NCBI RefSeq assembly: GCF_018459925.1
Contig: NZ_CP075371.1
Location: forward strand, 806,001-870,000
Source: Nocardioides aquaticus
GTDB taxonomy: Bacteria > Actinomycetota > Actinomycetes > Propionibacteriales > Nocardioidaceae
Direction: 5' to 3'
DNA length: 64,000 bases
Under the pieces are notes generated by a model, which did not search any database, had not been told where the DNA came from, and worked only from the letters and a program-made list of their open reading frames with translations. The translations under genes and the position numbers were made by a program. Numbering within the stretch: the stretch's first letter is position 1; each line of letters opens with the position of its first letter. This document shows, piece by piece, positions 18,183-26,335 of the stretch.

Positions 18183-19139
18183 ATGCCAGCACAGGTCGTC
18201 GCCGAGATCATCCGCTCCGGGTTCGTCGAGGGCCACCACTACGGCTCGCTCGTCGCGCTCGACGCCGCCGGCGAGGAGGCGTGGTCGGTGGGCGACGCGA
18301 CCGCGCCGATCCTCCCGCGCTCGTGCAACAAGCCGCTCCAGGCGCTCGGGATGGTCCGCGCGGGCCTCGACCTGCCCGAGGAGCTGCTCGCGCTGACCTG
18401 CGCCTCGCACAGCGGCGAGCCGATGCACCAGGACGGCGTCCGCGTGATCCTGGCCACCGCCGGCCTCGACGTCGACGCGCTGCAGACGCCGCTGGACTGG
18501 CCGATCGACGACGAGGAGCGCGAGCGCGCCCTGCGCGGCGGGGGGCAGAAGACGTCGCTGGCGATGAACTGCTCCGGCAAGCACGCCGGGATGCTCGTCA
18601 CCTGTGCGGTCAACGGCTGGGACCTCGCGACCTACCGCGACCCCCAGCACCCCCTGCAGCAGGCGATCGCGGCCACCTTCGCCGAGGCGACCGGTGAGCC
18701 GGTGGAGGCCGTGGCCGTCGACGGCTGCGGCGCACCGCTGCTGTCCACGTCGCTGACCGGCCTGGCCCGCGCCTTCCGCCGCCTCGCCGTGGCCGAGGAC
18801 GGCCCCGAGCGCCGCATCGCCGAGGCGATCCGGCACCACCCGCAGATGGTCTCCGGGACCCGCCGCGACGAGCTGACGCTGCTGCGCGCGATCTCCGGCG
18901 CGATCGGCAAGGCCGGCGCCGAGTCCTGCTACGCCGTGGCGCTGCCCGACGGGCGCGCGTTCGCGCTGAAGACCGACGACGGCGCGGGGCGCGTGCGGCC
19001 GGTGCTGATGGCTGCGGCGCTGGAGCGCTCCGGGGTGCTGGACGACGCCGGGGTCGACGCGGACGCCGTGCGCGGCACCGGGGTCGTCACCCTGCTCGGG
19101 GCAGGGCAGCCGGTGGGGGAGATCCGCGCCGCATTCTGA
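18183..19139 (+). CDS. Asparaginase (type II-like, PF06089 family)
   Basis: About 318 aa from ATG at 18183. MPAQVVAEIIRSGFVEGHHYG starts the protein; SCNKPLQALGMV near residue 44, LALTCASHSGEPMH near 75, and MNCSGKHAGMLVTC near 129 are the conserved blocks of the actinobacterial/rhizobial asparaginase II family, which is unrelated to E. coli AnsA/AnsB. The late segment SGTRRDELTLLRAISGAIGKAGAESCYAV carries the catalytic-region Lys and Gly. It hydrolyses L-asparagine to aspartate and ammonia. It is divergent from the APS kinase gene, has no visible link to polysaccharide synthesis, and is followed by a copy of the dispersed repeat. Confidence 0.88.
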   Translation: MPAQVVAEIIRSGFVEGHHYGSLVALDAAGEEAWSVGDATAPILPRSCNKPLQALGMVRAGLDLPEELLALTCASHSGEPMHQDGVRVILATAGLDVDALQTPLDWPIDDEERERALRGGGQKTSLAMNCSGKHAGMLVTCAVNGWDLATYRDPQHPLQQAIAATFAEATGEPVEAVAVDGCGAPLLSTSLTGLARAFRRLAVAEDGPERRIAEAIRHHPQMVSGTRRDELTLLRAISGAIGKAGAESCYAVALPDGRAFALKTDDGAGRVRPVLMAAALERSGVLDDAGVDADAVRGTGVVTLLGAGQPVGEIRAAF

Positions 19140-19150
19140 GTGAGGGTCTT

Positions 19151-19190
19151 GGTCTCGAGATGGTCGCTGGCGCTCCCTCCTCGACCTCCG
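19151..19190 (+). repeat. Dispersed 40-bp repeat, copy 3 (intergenic)
   Basis: GGTCTCGAGATGGTCGCTGG ... CTCCTCGACCTCCG, lying 12 bp past the asparaginase stop and 8 bp from the stop of the convergent GDP-mannose dehydratase gene. It may serve as part of the shared terminator region. Confidence 0.75.
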
Positions 19191-19197
19191 AGGCCGG

Positions 19198-20235
19198 TCA
19201 GTCGGTGGCTAAGACGGGCCAGGTCGGGAGGCGGACGTCGTCGACCCAGTGCCGCCCCTCGTGCTCGAGCGCGGCGACGTCGGCGTCGACCATGATCCGG
19301 GCCAGCTCGGCCATCTGCACCGTTGCCCGCCAGCCCAGCTTCTCGGCCGCCTTGTCGGGGACACCGAGCAGCTCGACCACCTCCGTGGGGCGCAGGTAGC
19401 GCTCGTCGAAGCGGACGTGGCGGTCCCAGTCCAGGCCGGCGTGGTCGAAGGCGGCCTCCACGAAGTCCTGCACCGGGTGACCGGTGCCGGTGGCCAGCAC
19501 GTAGTCGTCCGGTTCGTCCTGCTGCAGCGTGCGCCACATGCCCTCCACGTACTCCGGGGCATAGCCCCAGTCGCGGACGGGGCTGAGGTCGCCGAGGTAG
19601 AGGAAGTCCTGCCGGCCGGCCTGGATTCGGGCCACCGCCTGGCTGATCTTGCGGGTCACGAAGGTCTCCCCTCGCCGCGGCGACTCGTGGTTGAACGCGA
19701 TCCCGTTGACGGCGAAGAGGTCGTAGCCCTCGCGGTAGTTGCGGGTGGTCCAGTGCGCGTAGGCCTTGGCGGTGGCCTCCGGCGAGCGGGGCGCGAGCAG
19801 GCTGAGCTCGGTGTGCGGCGGGGCGCTGTCGCCGAACATGTCGGAGGACCCGGCCTGGTAGAACCGGCAGGCGACCCGGCTGTGGCGGATCGCCTCCAGC
19901 AGGTGCAGGGTCCCCATCGCCACGATCTCCGCGGTGAACCGGGGTTGGTCGAAGCTCTCCCGCACGTGCGACTGCCCGGCCAGGTTGTAGACCTCGTCGG
20001 GGGCGATCGCGCCGAGCAGGGTCAGCAGCCGCACGCCGTCGGTCATGTCACCGTGGTGCAGGAACAGTCGGGCGTCCGGGTCGCGGGCGTCCTGGTAGAC
20101 GTGGTCGATCCGTCCGGTGTTGAAGCTCGAGGCGCGACGGACCAGGCCGTGCACCTCGTAACCCTTCAGCAGCAGGAGCTCGGCGAGGTACGAACCGTCC
20201 TGACCGGTGATGCCGGTGATGAACGCTCTCTTCAC
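19198..20235 (-). CDS. GDP-mannose 4,6-dehydratase homologue lacking the catalytic Tyr
   Basis: About 345 aa from the GTG at 20233-20235 (VKRAFITGITGQDGSYLAEL); GxxGxxG is at residues 8-14. VRRASSFNTGRIDH, NLAGQSHVRESFDQP and FNHESPRRGETFVTRKI match GMD closely. In canonical GMD the active site is SPYxxxK; here the sequence is RSPEATAKAYAHW, with Glu at residue 153 where Tyr is expected and Lys157 kept. The T-S-E triad region also reads SSD. The usual product is GDP-4-keto-6-deoxymannose for fucose- or rhamnose-type sugars. Here activity may be lost or altered. It converges with the asparaginase gene and is divergent from the XRE-hbhA operon. Confidence 0.85.
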   Translation of the reverse strand: MKRAFITGITGQDGSYLAELLLLKGYEVHGLVRRASSFNTGRIDHVYQDARDPDARLFLHHGDMTDGVRLLTLLGAIAPDEVYNLAGQSHVRESFDQPRFTAEIVAMGTLHLLEAIRHSRVACRFYQAGSSDMFGDSAPPHTELSLLAPRSPEATAKAYAHWTTRNYREGYDLFAVNGIAFNHESPRRGETFVTRKISQAVARIQAGRQDFLYLGDLSPVRDWGYAPEYVEGMWRTLQQDEPDDYVLATGTGHPVQDFVEAAFDHAGLDWDRHVRFDERYLRPTEVVELLGVPDKAAEKLGWRATVQMAELARIMVDADVAALEHEGRHWVDDVRLPTWPVLATD

Positions 20236-20298
20236 GGGTCCGATGCTCGCACCTTGCGGGTGGGCACGTATTCCTCGGGGGAATGTGCACGACGTCAC

Positions 20299-20334
20299 GC
20301 TTGCAGAGTTTGCAATCTGCTAGCAGGAGCAAGC
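20299..20334 (+). promoter_or_regulatory. Nested palindromes upstream of the XRE-hbhA operon (candidate operator)
   Basis: Outer inverted repeat GCTTGC (20299-20304) / GCAAGC (20329-20334) encloses the palindromes TTGCAA (20310-20315) and CTGCTAGCAG (20317-20326). It ends 11 bp before the ATG of the XRE regulator. Autoregulation is an inference. Confidence 0.5.
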
Positions 20335-20345
20335 ATCATGGATGC

Positions 20346-20753
20346 ATGGCAAAGCGGAAGGTCGGGCACACCGTGGCCGGTCTAGGTGAGTACCTGAAGG
20401 AGCAGCGCCTCGACTCGAGGTTGTCGCTTCGTCAGCTCGCCGAGATGACCGGGGTGTCCAACCCCTACCTCAGCCAGATCGAGCGCGGTCTCCGGCGGCC
20501 CTCGGCCCAGGTCCTGCAGCAGCTCTCGAAGGCGCTCCGCGTCTCCGCGGACCAGTTGTATGTCCGGGCCGGCATCGTCGGCCTCGACGACTCCACCGGG
20601 GTCACTGTCGAGAACGCCGTGCTCAACGACCCCCTGCTGACCGAGCGGCAGAAGCAGTCGCTGCTCGACGTGTACTCCTCGTTCCTGGCGCTCAACGCCC
20701 AGGCCGAGCTCGAACCCCACGACTCCCAGCCTGGCGCTGGGGCCAACCGATGA
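20346..20753 (+). CDS. XRE-family HTH regulator, upstream of hbhA
   Basis: About 135 aa from ATG at 20346 (MAKRKVGHTVAGLGEYL). The helix-turn-helix is at residues ~12-70: LKEQRLDSRLSLRQLAEMTGV ... SNPYLSQIERGLRRPSAQVL, a textbook XRE/SinR-type motif. The rest is helical, with LTERQKQSLLDVYSSFLALN. Gene order (XRE, HbhA-like, DUF2516) is the same as Rv0474-Rv0475-Rv0476 of M. tuberculosis, which supports orthology. It probably regulates its own operon through the palindromes just upstream. Its stop overlaps an in-frame ATG of the next gene, and the real hbhA start lies 12 bp further on. Confidence 0.88.
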   Translation: MAKRKVGHTVAGLGEYLKEQRLDSRLSLRQLAEMTGVSNPYLSQIERGLRRPSAQVLQQLSKALRVSADQLYVRAGIVGLDDSTGVTVENAVLNDPLLTERQKQSLLDVYSSFLALNAQAELEPHDSQPGAGANR

Positions 20754-20764
20754 AGGAGATGGAC

Positions 20765-21469
20765 ATGGCCACCGCCAAGTTCGACATCAAGAAGATCGAG
20801 ATCCCCGCCGAGGTGACCCGCCCGCTCTACGCCGGCGTGGGCGCCACCGACCTCGCCGTCGAGTACGTCCGCACCACCGTGGCCGACGTGCAGAAGCGCG
20901 TGAACAACGTGCAGCAGCGCGTCACCGACGTGCAGAAGTCGGTCAAGAACATCGAGCTGGCCCCCCGTGCGCTGCGCGGCAAGGTCACCACGACCCTCGA
21001 CGAGACGGCCACCACCGTCACCGACACGTACGTCGGCCTGGCCGAGCGCGGCGAGGACCTCGTTGTCCGCATCCGCAAGCAGGACTCGACCCAGCAGGCC
21101 GCCAAGGCTGCCGGCACCGCCAAGGCAAAGGCGAAGACCGTGAAGACCCAGGCCACCAAGGCGGCCGACAAGACCGCCGCGACGGCCAAGCGCCAGGGCA
21201 CCACGGCCGCGAAGACCGCTAAGGCGAACGCCGACTCCGCGGCGACGTCGGTCGAGTCCAACGCCAAGGCCGCGACCACCACGGTCAAGAAGAGCGCCGA
21301 CTCCACCGCCAAGACCACCAAGTCGGCGGCGAAGAAGACCTCCAGCACCGCCAAGAAGACCTCGGCCCCGGCCCGCAGCAGCGCCAAGGGCGCCACCACC
21401 GCGGCCGCCAAGACCGCCGAGAGCACCACTCAGGCTGTCACCGAGGCTGCCAAGAAGGTCGGCGACTGA
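20765..21469 (+). CDS. Heparin-binding hemagglutinin-like (HbhA) surface protein
   Basis: About 234 aa from the ATG at 20765, chosen because AAGGAGAT ends five bases upstream; an in-frame ATG at 20750 overlaps the regulator stop. Residues ~1-105 are an amphipathic helical, coiled-coil-like region (VQKRVNNVQQRVTDVQKSVKNIEL). From ~115 to the end it is a Lys/Ala/Thr-rich tail with many KTA, AKK and TAAKT repeats, like the heparin-binding C-terminus of mycobacterial HbhA and histone-like tails. No signal peptide is visible, as in HbhA. Roles in adhesion, lipid bodies or cell-wall association are possible; only the architecture and gene order support the name. Confidence 0.78.
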   Translation: MATAKFDIKKIEIPAEVTRPLYAGVGATDLAVEYVRTTVADVQKRVNNVQQRVTDVQKSVKNIELAPRALRGKVTTTLDETATTVTDTYVGLAERGEDLVVRIRKQDSTQQAAKAAGTAKAKAKTVKTQATKAADKTAATAKRQGTTAAKTAKANADSAATSVESNAKAATTTVKKSADSTAKTTKSAAKKTSSTAKKTSAPARSSAKGATTAAAKTAESTTQAVTEAAKKVGD

Positions 21470-21510
21470 TCCTCGCCCCCGGCCGATGATTACCGGCCCC
21501 TGAACCACCG

Positions 21511-21541
21511 AGAACCCCGGACCGTTGCGGTCCGGGGTTCT
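21511..21541 (+). terminator. Strong hairpin terminator after the hbhA-like gene
   Basis: A perfect 14-bp stem (AGAACCCCGGACCG / CGGTCCGGGGTTCT) around a TTG loop, 41 bp past the stop. Confidence 0.85.
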
Positions 21542-21574
21542 CGTCGTCCGGGGCCTCGCTAGGCTCAAGGCATC

Positions 21575-21853
21575 ATGGAGATCTTTGCGATTCAGGGCTA
21601 CGTCGACCTGGTGGTGTTCGTCGTCCTGCTGGCGGTGAAGCTCTTCGCCTTCATCAACTCGCTGCTGTGGTCGGCTGAGTCCTACGAGGCTGCCGGGAAG
21701 CTCACCAAGCCAGCGTGGACCATCATCTTGGGCATCGGGGTGCTGCTGCAGTTCATCGGCATCCTCTTCATCCTGAGCATCGCTTTCACCATCGCGGCGT
21801 TCGTCTATCTCGCGGACGTACGGCCGGCGTTGGCCGGATTGCGCAGGCGCTGA
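21575..21853 (+). CDS. DUF2516 family small membrane protein
   Basis: About 92 aa with two hydrophobic segments: VDLVVFVVLLAVKLFAFINSLLW (residues ~9-31) and WTIILGIGVLLQFIGILFILSIAF (~47-70), the second running into AAFVYLADVRPAL. Its size, two-helix layout and Y/VDVRP-type C-terminus match the DUF2516 family (Rv0476 type) that follows hbhA in mycobacteria. It is separated from hbhA by a terminator and has its own TAGGCT-like -10 about a dozen bases before the ATG. Function unknown. Confidence 0.8.
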   Translation: MEIFAIQGYVDLVVFVVLLAVKLFAFINSLLWSAESYEAAGKLTKPAWTIILGIGVLLQFIGILFILSIAFTIAAFVYLADVRPALAGLRRR

Positions 21854-21949
21854 CCGGTCAACCCCGACCATCTGGTCTGAACCACCGCGAGACGGTCTCG
21901 ACCCGGATACGCTCGTCGCGTCCGCAGCACGCGCTCAGATGGAGATCCC

Positions 21950-23401
21950 GTGGAACTCAAGGACTACTGGCTCACCATCCGACGGCGGTGGGTGCTCGTC
22001 CTGCTTACGTTCGTGGTCGTGCTCGGTGGTACGGCGGCCTTCACCGCGCTGACGACGCCGCTCTACTCCTCGCAGGTCTCGTTGTACGTGGGGGCGCAGT
22101 CGAGAGACATCAGCTCGGCGGCCACCGGCGGCCAGTTCACCTCGCAACAGATCGCCTCCTACGCCGAGATCGCTGCGCAGACCAGCACGGCCGAACAGGT
22201 CGCCGACGCCCTAGGCGGCCAGGTGGACGCCGAGACGATCGCCCGCGAGGTCGAGGCCACCGTCTCGCCCGAGACCACCAACCTCGTGCTGACCGTGACG
22301 GACCCGGACCCGACGCAGGCGCGGGACATCGCGGCCGCCTACGGCACCGTCGTCAGCAACCAGGTCGAGGCCCTCGAGACGCCCGTCGGCAGGGACACTC
22401 CGATCGTCGCGGTCACGGTCACGCAGTCCGCCGACGTGAATACGACCCCCGTCAGCCCGAACATCGTGCGGAACCTCGGGCTCGGCGCGGTGCTCGGCCT
22501 CCTGCTGGGAATCGGGCTTGCGGTCCTCCGGGATCTCCTGGACACCTCGGTGTCCTCGGTGGAGGACGTGCAGCAGGTGACCGCGGCGCCGATCCTGGGC
22601 CACATCAACTCCGACGCGGCGGCGGTGAAGAAGGACCCCGAGGTGGCGTTGCGTGAACCGACACCTTGGGCCGAGGCTTTCCGGGTGCTGCGGACGAACA
22701 TGCAGTTCGTCGAGGTCGACCACGACAAGCGGATGTTCGTGATCTCCAGCCCGCTTCCGGGGGAGGGCAAGTCGACCACCACGGTCAACCTGGCGATCAC
22801 CTTGGCCGCGGCGGGGCAGAGCGTCGCCCTGGTCGACTGCGACCTGCGTCGGCCCATGCTGGCCACCCGGCTCGGGGTCGATGGTGCGGTCGGCACCACC
22901 AGCGTGCTGATCGGACAGGTCAAGCTTGACGACGCCCTGCAGACCCTGGAGGGCTCCGGGGTGCAGGTGCTTGCCAGCGGGCCGGTGCCCCCCAACCCCT
23001 CGGAGCTGCTCCAGTCGCAGGCGATGGCCGAGCTGGTGACCGACCTGCGGGAGCGCTTCGACATCGTGCTGCTCGATGCCCCGCCCCTGCTGCCGGTCAC
23101 CGACTCCGCGCTGCTGGCCGCGCAGGTCGACGGGTTGCTCCTGGTCACCCGGCACGGCAAGACCACCCGGGACCAACTCGCCCATGCGCTGGACCGGTTG
23201 GCCCAGGTCGATGCCAAGCCCGTCGGTGTCGTCATCAACATGGCGCCGGCGAAGAAGTCCGCCCGAGGTTATGGCTACGGGTACGGCTACGGGTACGGGC
23301 CCCAGCAGCCCGGTCAGGAGCCCTCGCGGTCCGACGCCCGCAAGGAGCGCAGGGCCGCGGCTCGTGCCGCCTCGACCCGGGGCAAGCGCATCAAGGCCTG
23401 A
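21950..23401 (+). CDS. Wzz-domain polysaccharide co-polymerase / BY-kinase
   Basis: About 483 aa from a GTG. Residues ~1-190 are a Wzz-type domain with helices near 14-35 and 172-195. Residues ~220-430 are a bacterial tyrosine kinase: Walker A SSPLPGEGKSTTTVN near 265, Walker A' VALVDCDLRRPML near 290, Walker B FDIVLLDAPPLLP near 370. The C-terminus has a tyrosine ladder YGYGYGYGYG (~439-449), the autophosphorylation cluster, followed by a basic tail. Kinase and Wzz on one chain is the actinobacterial and proteobacterial layout. It should control chain length and export of the polysaccharide; the LMW-PTP domain at 16.3-16.8 kb is a plausible counter-phosphatase. Confidence 0.93.
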   Translation: MELKDYWLTIRRRWVLVLLTFVVVLGGTAAFTALTTPLYSSQVSLYVGAQSRDISSAATGGQFTSQQIASYAEIAAQTSTAEQVADALGGQVDAETIAREVEATVSPETTNLVLTVTDPDPTQARDIAAAYGTVVSNQVEALETPVGRDTPIVAVTVTQSADVNTTPVSPNIVRNLGLGAVLGLLLGIGLAVLRDLLDTSVSSVEDVQQVTAAPILGHINSDAAAVKKDPEVALREPTPWAEAFRVLRTNMQFVEVDHDKRMFVISSPLPGEGKSTTTVNLAITLAAAGQSVALVDCDLRRPMLATRLGVDGAVGTTSVLIGQVKLDDALQTLEGSGVQVLASGPVPPNPSELLQSQAMAELVTDLRERFDIVLLDAPPLLPVTDSALLAAQVDGLLLVTRHGKTTRDQLAHALDRLAQVDAKPVGVVINMAPAKKSARGYGYGYGYGYGPQQPGQEPSRSDARKERRAAARAASTRGKRIKA

Positions 23402-24078
23402 CCCTGCCCCTCCACCGGTCCGGCCTGCCTGGGTCGGCCGGTGAGTCCCCGGGGTTGCTGGATGGGGCGGGCCGGTCTGCCCACGGACCGGGGCCCGCAC
23501 GGGGTGTCGTTCCGCGCCAAGGCGGGCTGTCGTGTGGGGCTCTGCGAGAGGGCCCACCCAGATGCAACGAACCGCTGCTGGTGGTGGTGTGACGCGTCAT
23601 GTGCTCGGCCCGATGCGTCGGCGCCGCTCCGCAAGCGCGGACCGAGTGCGCACGACGTACTGAGCCCGCACCCGGCGCATGACTTGATCGACCTTCGCAG
23701 GTCGGGCCTGTCGACGAAGCGACCCGCTGGAGTGGCTGGACCGTCAGGTCGAACGGCGTGCCGAGGTCAGCGGGGATCCTCCCGACCCCGGCGCCCTGCT
23801 CCGGCTGACCGCCTGCGTCCTGATCGAGGCTCACGACGAGCGGCAGGTTGCCGAGCGCCGCTCTCGTCCAGAAGGCTCCATGGCCCTGTTCGACCCGCCG
23901 GCCCCGACCATCAGCGCCAACGCGAAGTCCGGAGACCAGAGTAGATCGACGCCCCCGCCGCCGTTAAGCCATGGTTCGACCAGCAGAGCGCCACGCGCGG
24001 CTACTTCCAGCACGCTTCGGGACTTGATCGGACCGACGTACAGCCGGCGACTCGTGGTGGCCGTGTCCGGAGCCGGGC
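23402..24078. other. 677-bp gap with a probable gene remnant
   Basis: No intact gene fits here. From about 23700 to 23880, one plus-strand frame (codons beginning at 23721) shows strong coding bias and reads DPLEWLDRQVERRAEVSG followed by PPDPGALLRLTACVLIEAHD. It has no start codon in frame (a TGA precedes it) and degrades downstream. This looks like the 3' part of a lost small gene; I cannot name the family. The remainder shows no signal I can support. Confidence 0.3.
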
Positions 24079-25545
24079 TCAGTAGGCCCCGCGAGATCCG
24101 AGGACGGCGCGGGCCGTGCGGGCGAGGATCGAGACGTCCTGCAGCATCGACCAGTTATCGACGTAGTAGAGGTCGAGACGGACGGCTTCCTCCAGGGTCA
24201 GGTCGCTACGGCCCGAGACCTGCCACAGACCTGTCATGCCGGGACGGACGTGGAGCCGGCGACTCATCGCGTGGTCGTACAACGCCACCTCCTTGGCCAC
24301 CTGCGGGCGCGGGCCGACGAGGCTCATGTCGCCTCGCAGCACGTTGAAGAGCTGGGGGACCTCGTCGACCGAGAAGCGCCGTAGCCACCGGCCGGGGCGG
24401 GTGATCCGGGGGTCGCCCTTGACCTTGAAGAGCAGGGCGCTGGCGCCGGACTCGGTCTGCATGTCGGCGATAAGTCGGTCGGCGTCCGGCACCATCGTCC
24501 GGAACTTGAGGCAGGAGAACTCCTCACCGTGCCGGCCGATCCTAGGGTGCGAGAAGAGCAGGGGGCCGCCGTCGTGCAGCCGGATGCGCAGCGCCACGAA
24601 CACCAGCAGGGGGCTGAAGGCGAGGATCAGCCCGAGACTGCCGAGGACGTCGAAGAGTCGCTTGCCCCAGCGAGACGCGTCCGACCAGGTCGGCGGATCG
24701 ATGTGGATCAGCGGCAGGCCGCCGACGGGCCGGATGCCGACGCGCTCGCTGGAGATGTCGGTGACGCTGGGGGCGACTACGACCCCCACCTGCTGCTTCT
24801 CAAGGGTCCAGAACATGCTGCGCATCACGGTGGCCGAACCGGCGGACCCGCCGGCGAAGAAGATGATGTCGGCGCCCTGGTCCTGGGCGACCTCGGGAGC
24901 GTCGGTGGTGTTGCCGAGGACGGGCAACCCGGTGCTCGTCTCCTCGCCGAGGTCCCACTCGGGGGTGAGCGCGCCGATGACGTCGTATCCCAGCCAGCGC
25001 TCGCGGCCGAGGACCCGGGCCACGTCGTCGACGTGGGAGCGCGTGCCGGCGATCAGCACGCGGCGGGTCAGGGCGCCGCGGCGTCGAGCTGCGTGCAGCA
25101 TCTTGCGGACGGTGTAGCGGCCGATGAGGACCAGCGGGACCCCGATCGCGTAGGCGAGCAGGAAGAAGCCCCGGGACAGCGGGTACTGGGCGACGTAGCA
25201 CCCGACGGCGGTCAGTCCGGTGGCGACCAGACCGGCGTTCAGCACCCGCTTGTACTCGTCGGTGCCTGCGCCGAACACTTCCTGGCGGTAGCCGCCGAGG
25301 ACCGCGATGGCGGCGACCCAGCCAAGCAGCATGACCGGGCCGACCATGCCCACCGACTCCCGGATCCCGCCGGCGGAGACGTCGAAGATGCTGAGCTCTT
25401 CGCGCCCGAGCACGGCGATGGTGCCGGCCACAGAGATCAGCGCGACGTCGAGCGCCAGGAGGGTGAGGGGCAGGAAACCCAAGGTCCGCCTAGCATGTGC
25501 CGACGCTGGGACCGCCTGCGCAGGCAGTCCGGAGAGCAGGGTCAC
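24079..25545 (-). CDS. Initiating sugar-phosphate transferase (polyprenyl-P glycosylphosphotransferase)
   Basis: About 488 aa. Residues ~20-145 contain several membrane helices; ~150-280 is a CoA-binding-like Rossmann domain (RRVLIAGTRSHVDDVARVLG). The catalytic Bac_transf domain (~300-488) begins with a further membrane segment and contains KFRTMVPDA, the R-P-G-R-W-x-R-R-F-S-V-D-E-x-P-Q block, DMSLVGPRPQ and the terminal RPGMTGLWQVSGRSDL. It transfers a sugar-1-phosphate from UDP-sugar to undecaprenyl phosphate, starting the repeat unit (WbaP/WcaJ type). It ends in ...AVLGSRGAY, like its frameshifted paralogue at 26336. Confidence 0.92.
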   Translation of the reverse strand: MTLLSGLPAQAVPASAHARRTLGFLPLTLLALDVALISVAGTIAVLGREELSIFDVSAGGIRESVGMVGPVMLLGWVAAIAVLGGYRQEVFGAGTDEYKRVLNAGLVATGLTAVGCYVAQYPLSRGFFLLAYAIGVPLVLIGRYTVRKMLHAARRRGALTRRVLIAGTRSHVDDVARVLGRERWLGYDVIGALTPEWDLGEETSTGLPVLGNTTDAPEVAQDQGADIIFFAGGSAGSATVMRSMFWTLEKQQVGVVVAPSVTDISSERVGIRPVGGLPLIHIDPPTWSDASRWGKRLFDVLGSLGLILAFSPLLVFVALRIRLHDGGPLLFSHPRIGRHGEEFSCLKFRTMVPDADRLIADMQTESGASALLFKVKGDPRITRPGRWLRRFSVDEVPQLFNVLRGDMSLVGPRPQVAKEVALYDHAMSRRLHVRPGMTGLWQVSGRSDLTLEEAVRLDLYYVDNWSMLQDVSILARTARAVLGSRGAY

Positions 25546-25811
25546 GGCGTCAATCCTTCGTGTCGTCCGGCATGCGAGGCGCCCCTACGGCTCGACGGAA
25601 ACCGCCCGTGGTATGGCGTCGTGACCACGCCGGGCAGGTCATGTCCCAGGTCGGGCTCGGGACGTCAGAACCGTAACGTCGCCCGTTCGCTGGCATGGCG
25701 AAACGTCGAGATCGGGTCGATCTGACGTGGATCTGACCAAGGCCGTCCAGACCGGTGCCGTGGAGCCGTAGGGTTCCCACGTCCGGACCGGCCAGTGAGA
25801 GGTTCCCCCTG

Positions 25812-26303
25812 ATGAGACTCCCGTCATCCCGCACCCGCCGGGCGGTGTCCGCCCTCGGCCTGCTCGTCGTGCTCGGGACGACCGCGTCGGGGTGCAGCGG
25901 TGGTGCCGACCAGGAGCCGGCCGAGTCGCCCGTGACGTCGGCGTCATCCCCGCAAGGCGAAGTGCCGACGGAGGTCGAGCCGGACGGACTTCCGGTGGAC
26001 TTCCCGCGGGACGAGGTCTCGGTCGTCGATGGCGAGATTGTCTCGGTCCAAGAGCCCACGGCGAAGAGCGGCGCCTACAACGTGCTGGTCTACGCCGGCG
26101 GAACCCCACGGCTCACGGTCGTCGAACAGGCGGTCGGACTGCTCGAGGACGTTGGGTGGTCACTCGAGACCACCATCGAGGGCAACCCCCCGGCGCCCCA
26201 GGTGCTGACGAAGTCAGACGGGGTCGCTCAGCGCGTCATCATCACGAACAGCGCCCCGGGTGACGAGTCGGCCATCGGGTACACCGTCCAGGTGCGGGAC
26301 TGA
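25812..26303 (+). CDS. Small lipoprotein, function unknown
   Basis: About 163 aa from ATG at 25812. A lipoprotein signal peptide runs to Cys28 (LLVVLGTTASGC, then SGG), followed by an acidic, Pro/Ser-rich spacer. The mature domain is ~100 aa with VVDGEIVSVQEPTAKSGAYNV and a beta-alpha pattern (TVVEQAVGLLEDVGWSLETT); no catalytic motif. It lies between, and is transcribed opposite to, the two sugar transferase genes, so an envelope role in polysaccharide handling is possible. A TAGGGT hexamer 37 bp upstream could be its -10. Confidence 0.72.
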   Translation: MRLPSSRTRRAVSALGLLVVLGTTASGCSGGADQEPAESPVTSASSPQGEVPTEVEPDGLPVDFPRDEVSVVDGEIVSVQEPTAKSGAYNVLVYAGGTPRLTVVEQAVGLLEDVGWSLETTIEGNPPAPQVLTKSDGVAQRVIITNSAPGDESAIGYTVQVRD

Positions 26304-26335
26304 CCCAGGCGGTCGTCTGCCCCGTGGACCCCGGC

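Noticed and set aside
18540..18545. G6 run in the asparaginase gene as a sixth frameshift
   Set aside because: The frame is intact through the run and the conserved motifs on both sides are in one frame.
20750..20764. ATG at 20750 as the HbhA-like start
   Set aside because: It overlaps the regulator stop but the strong AAGGAGAT site is positioned for the ATG at 20765.
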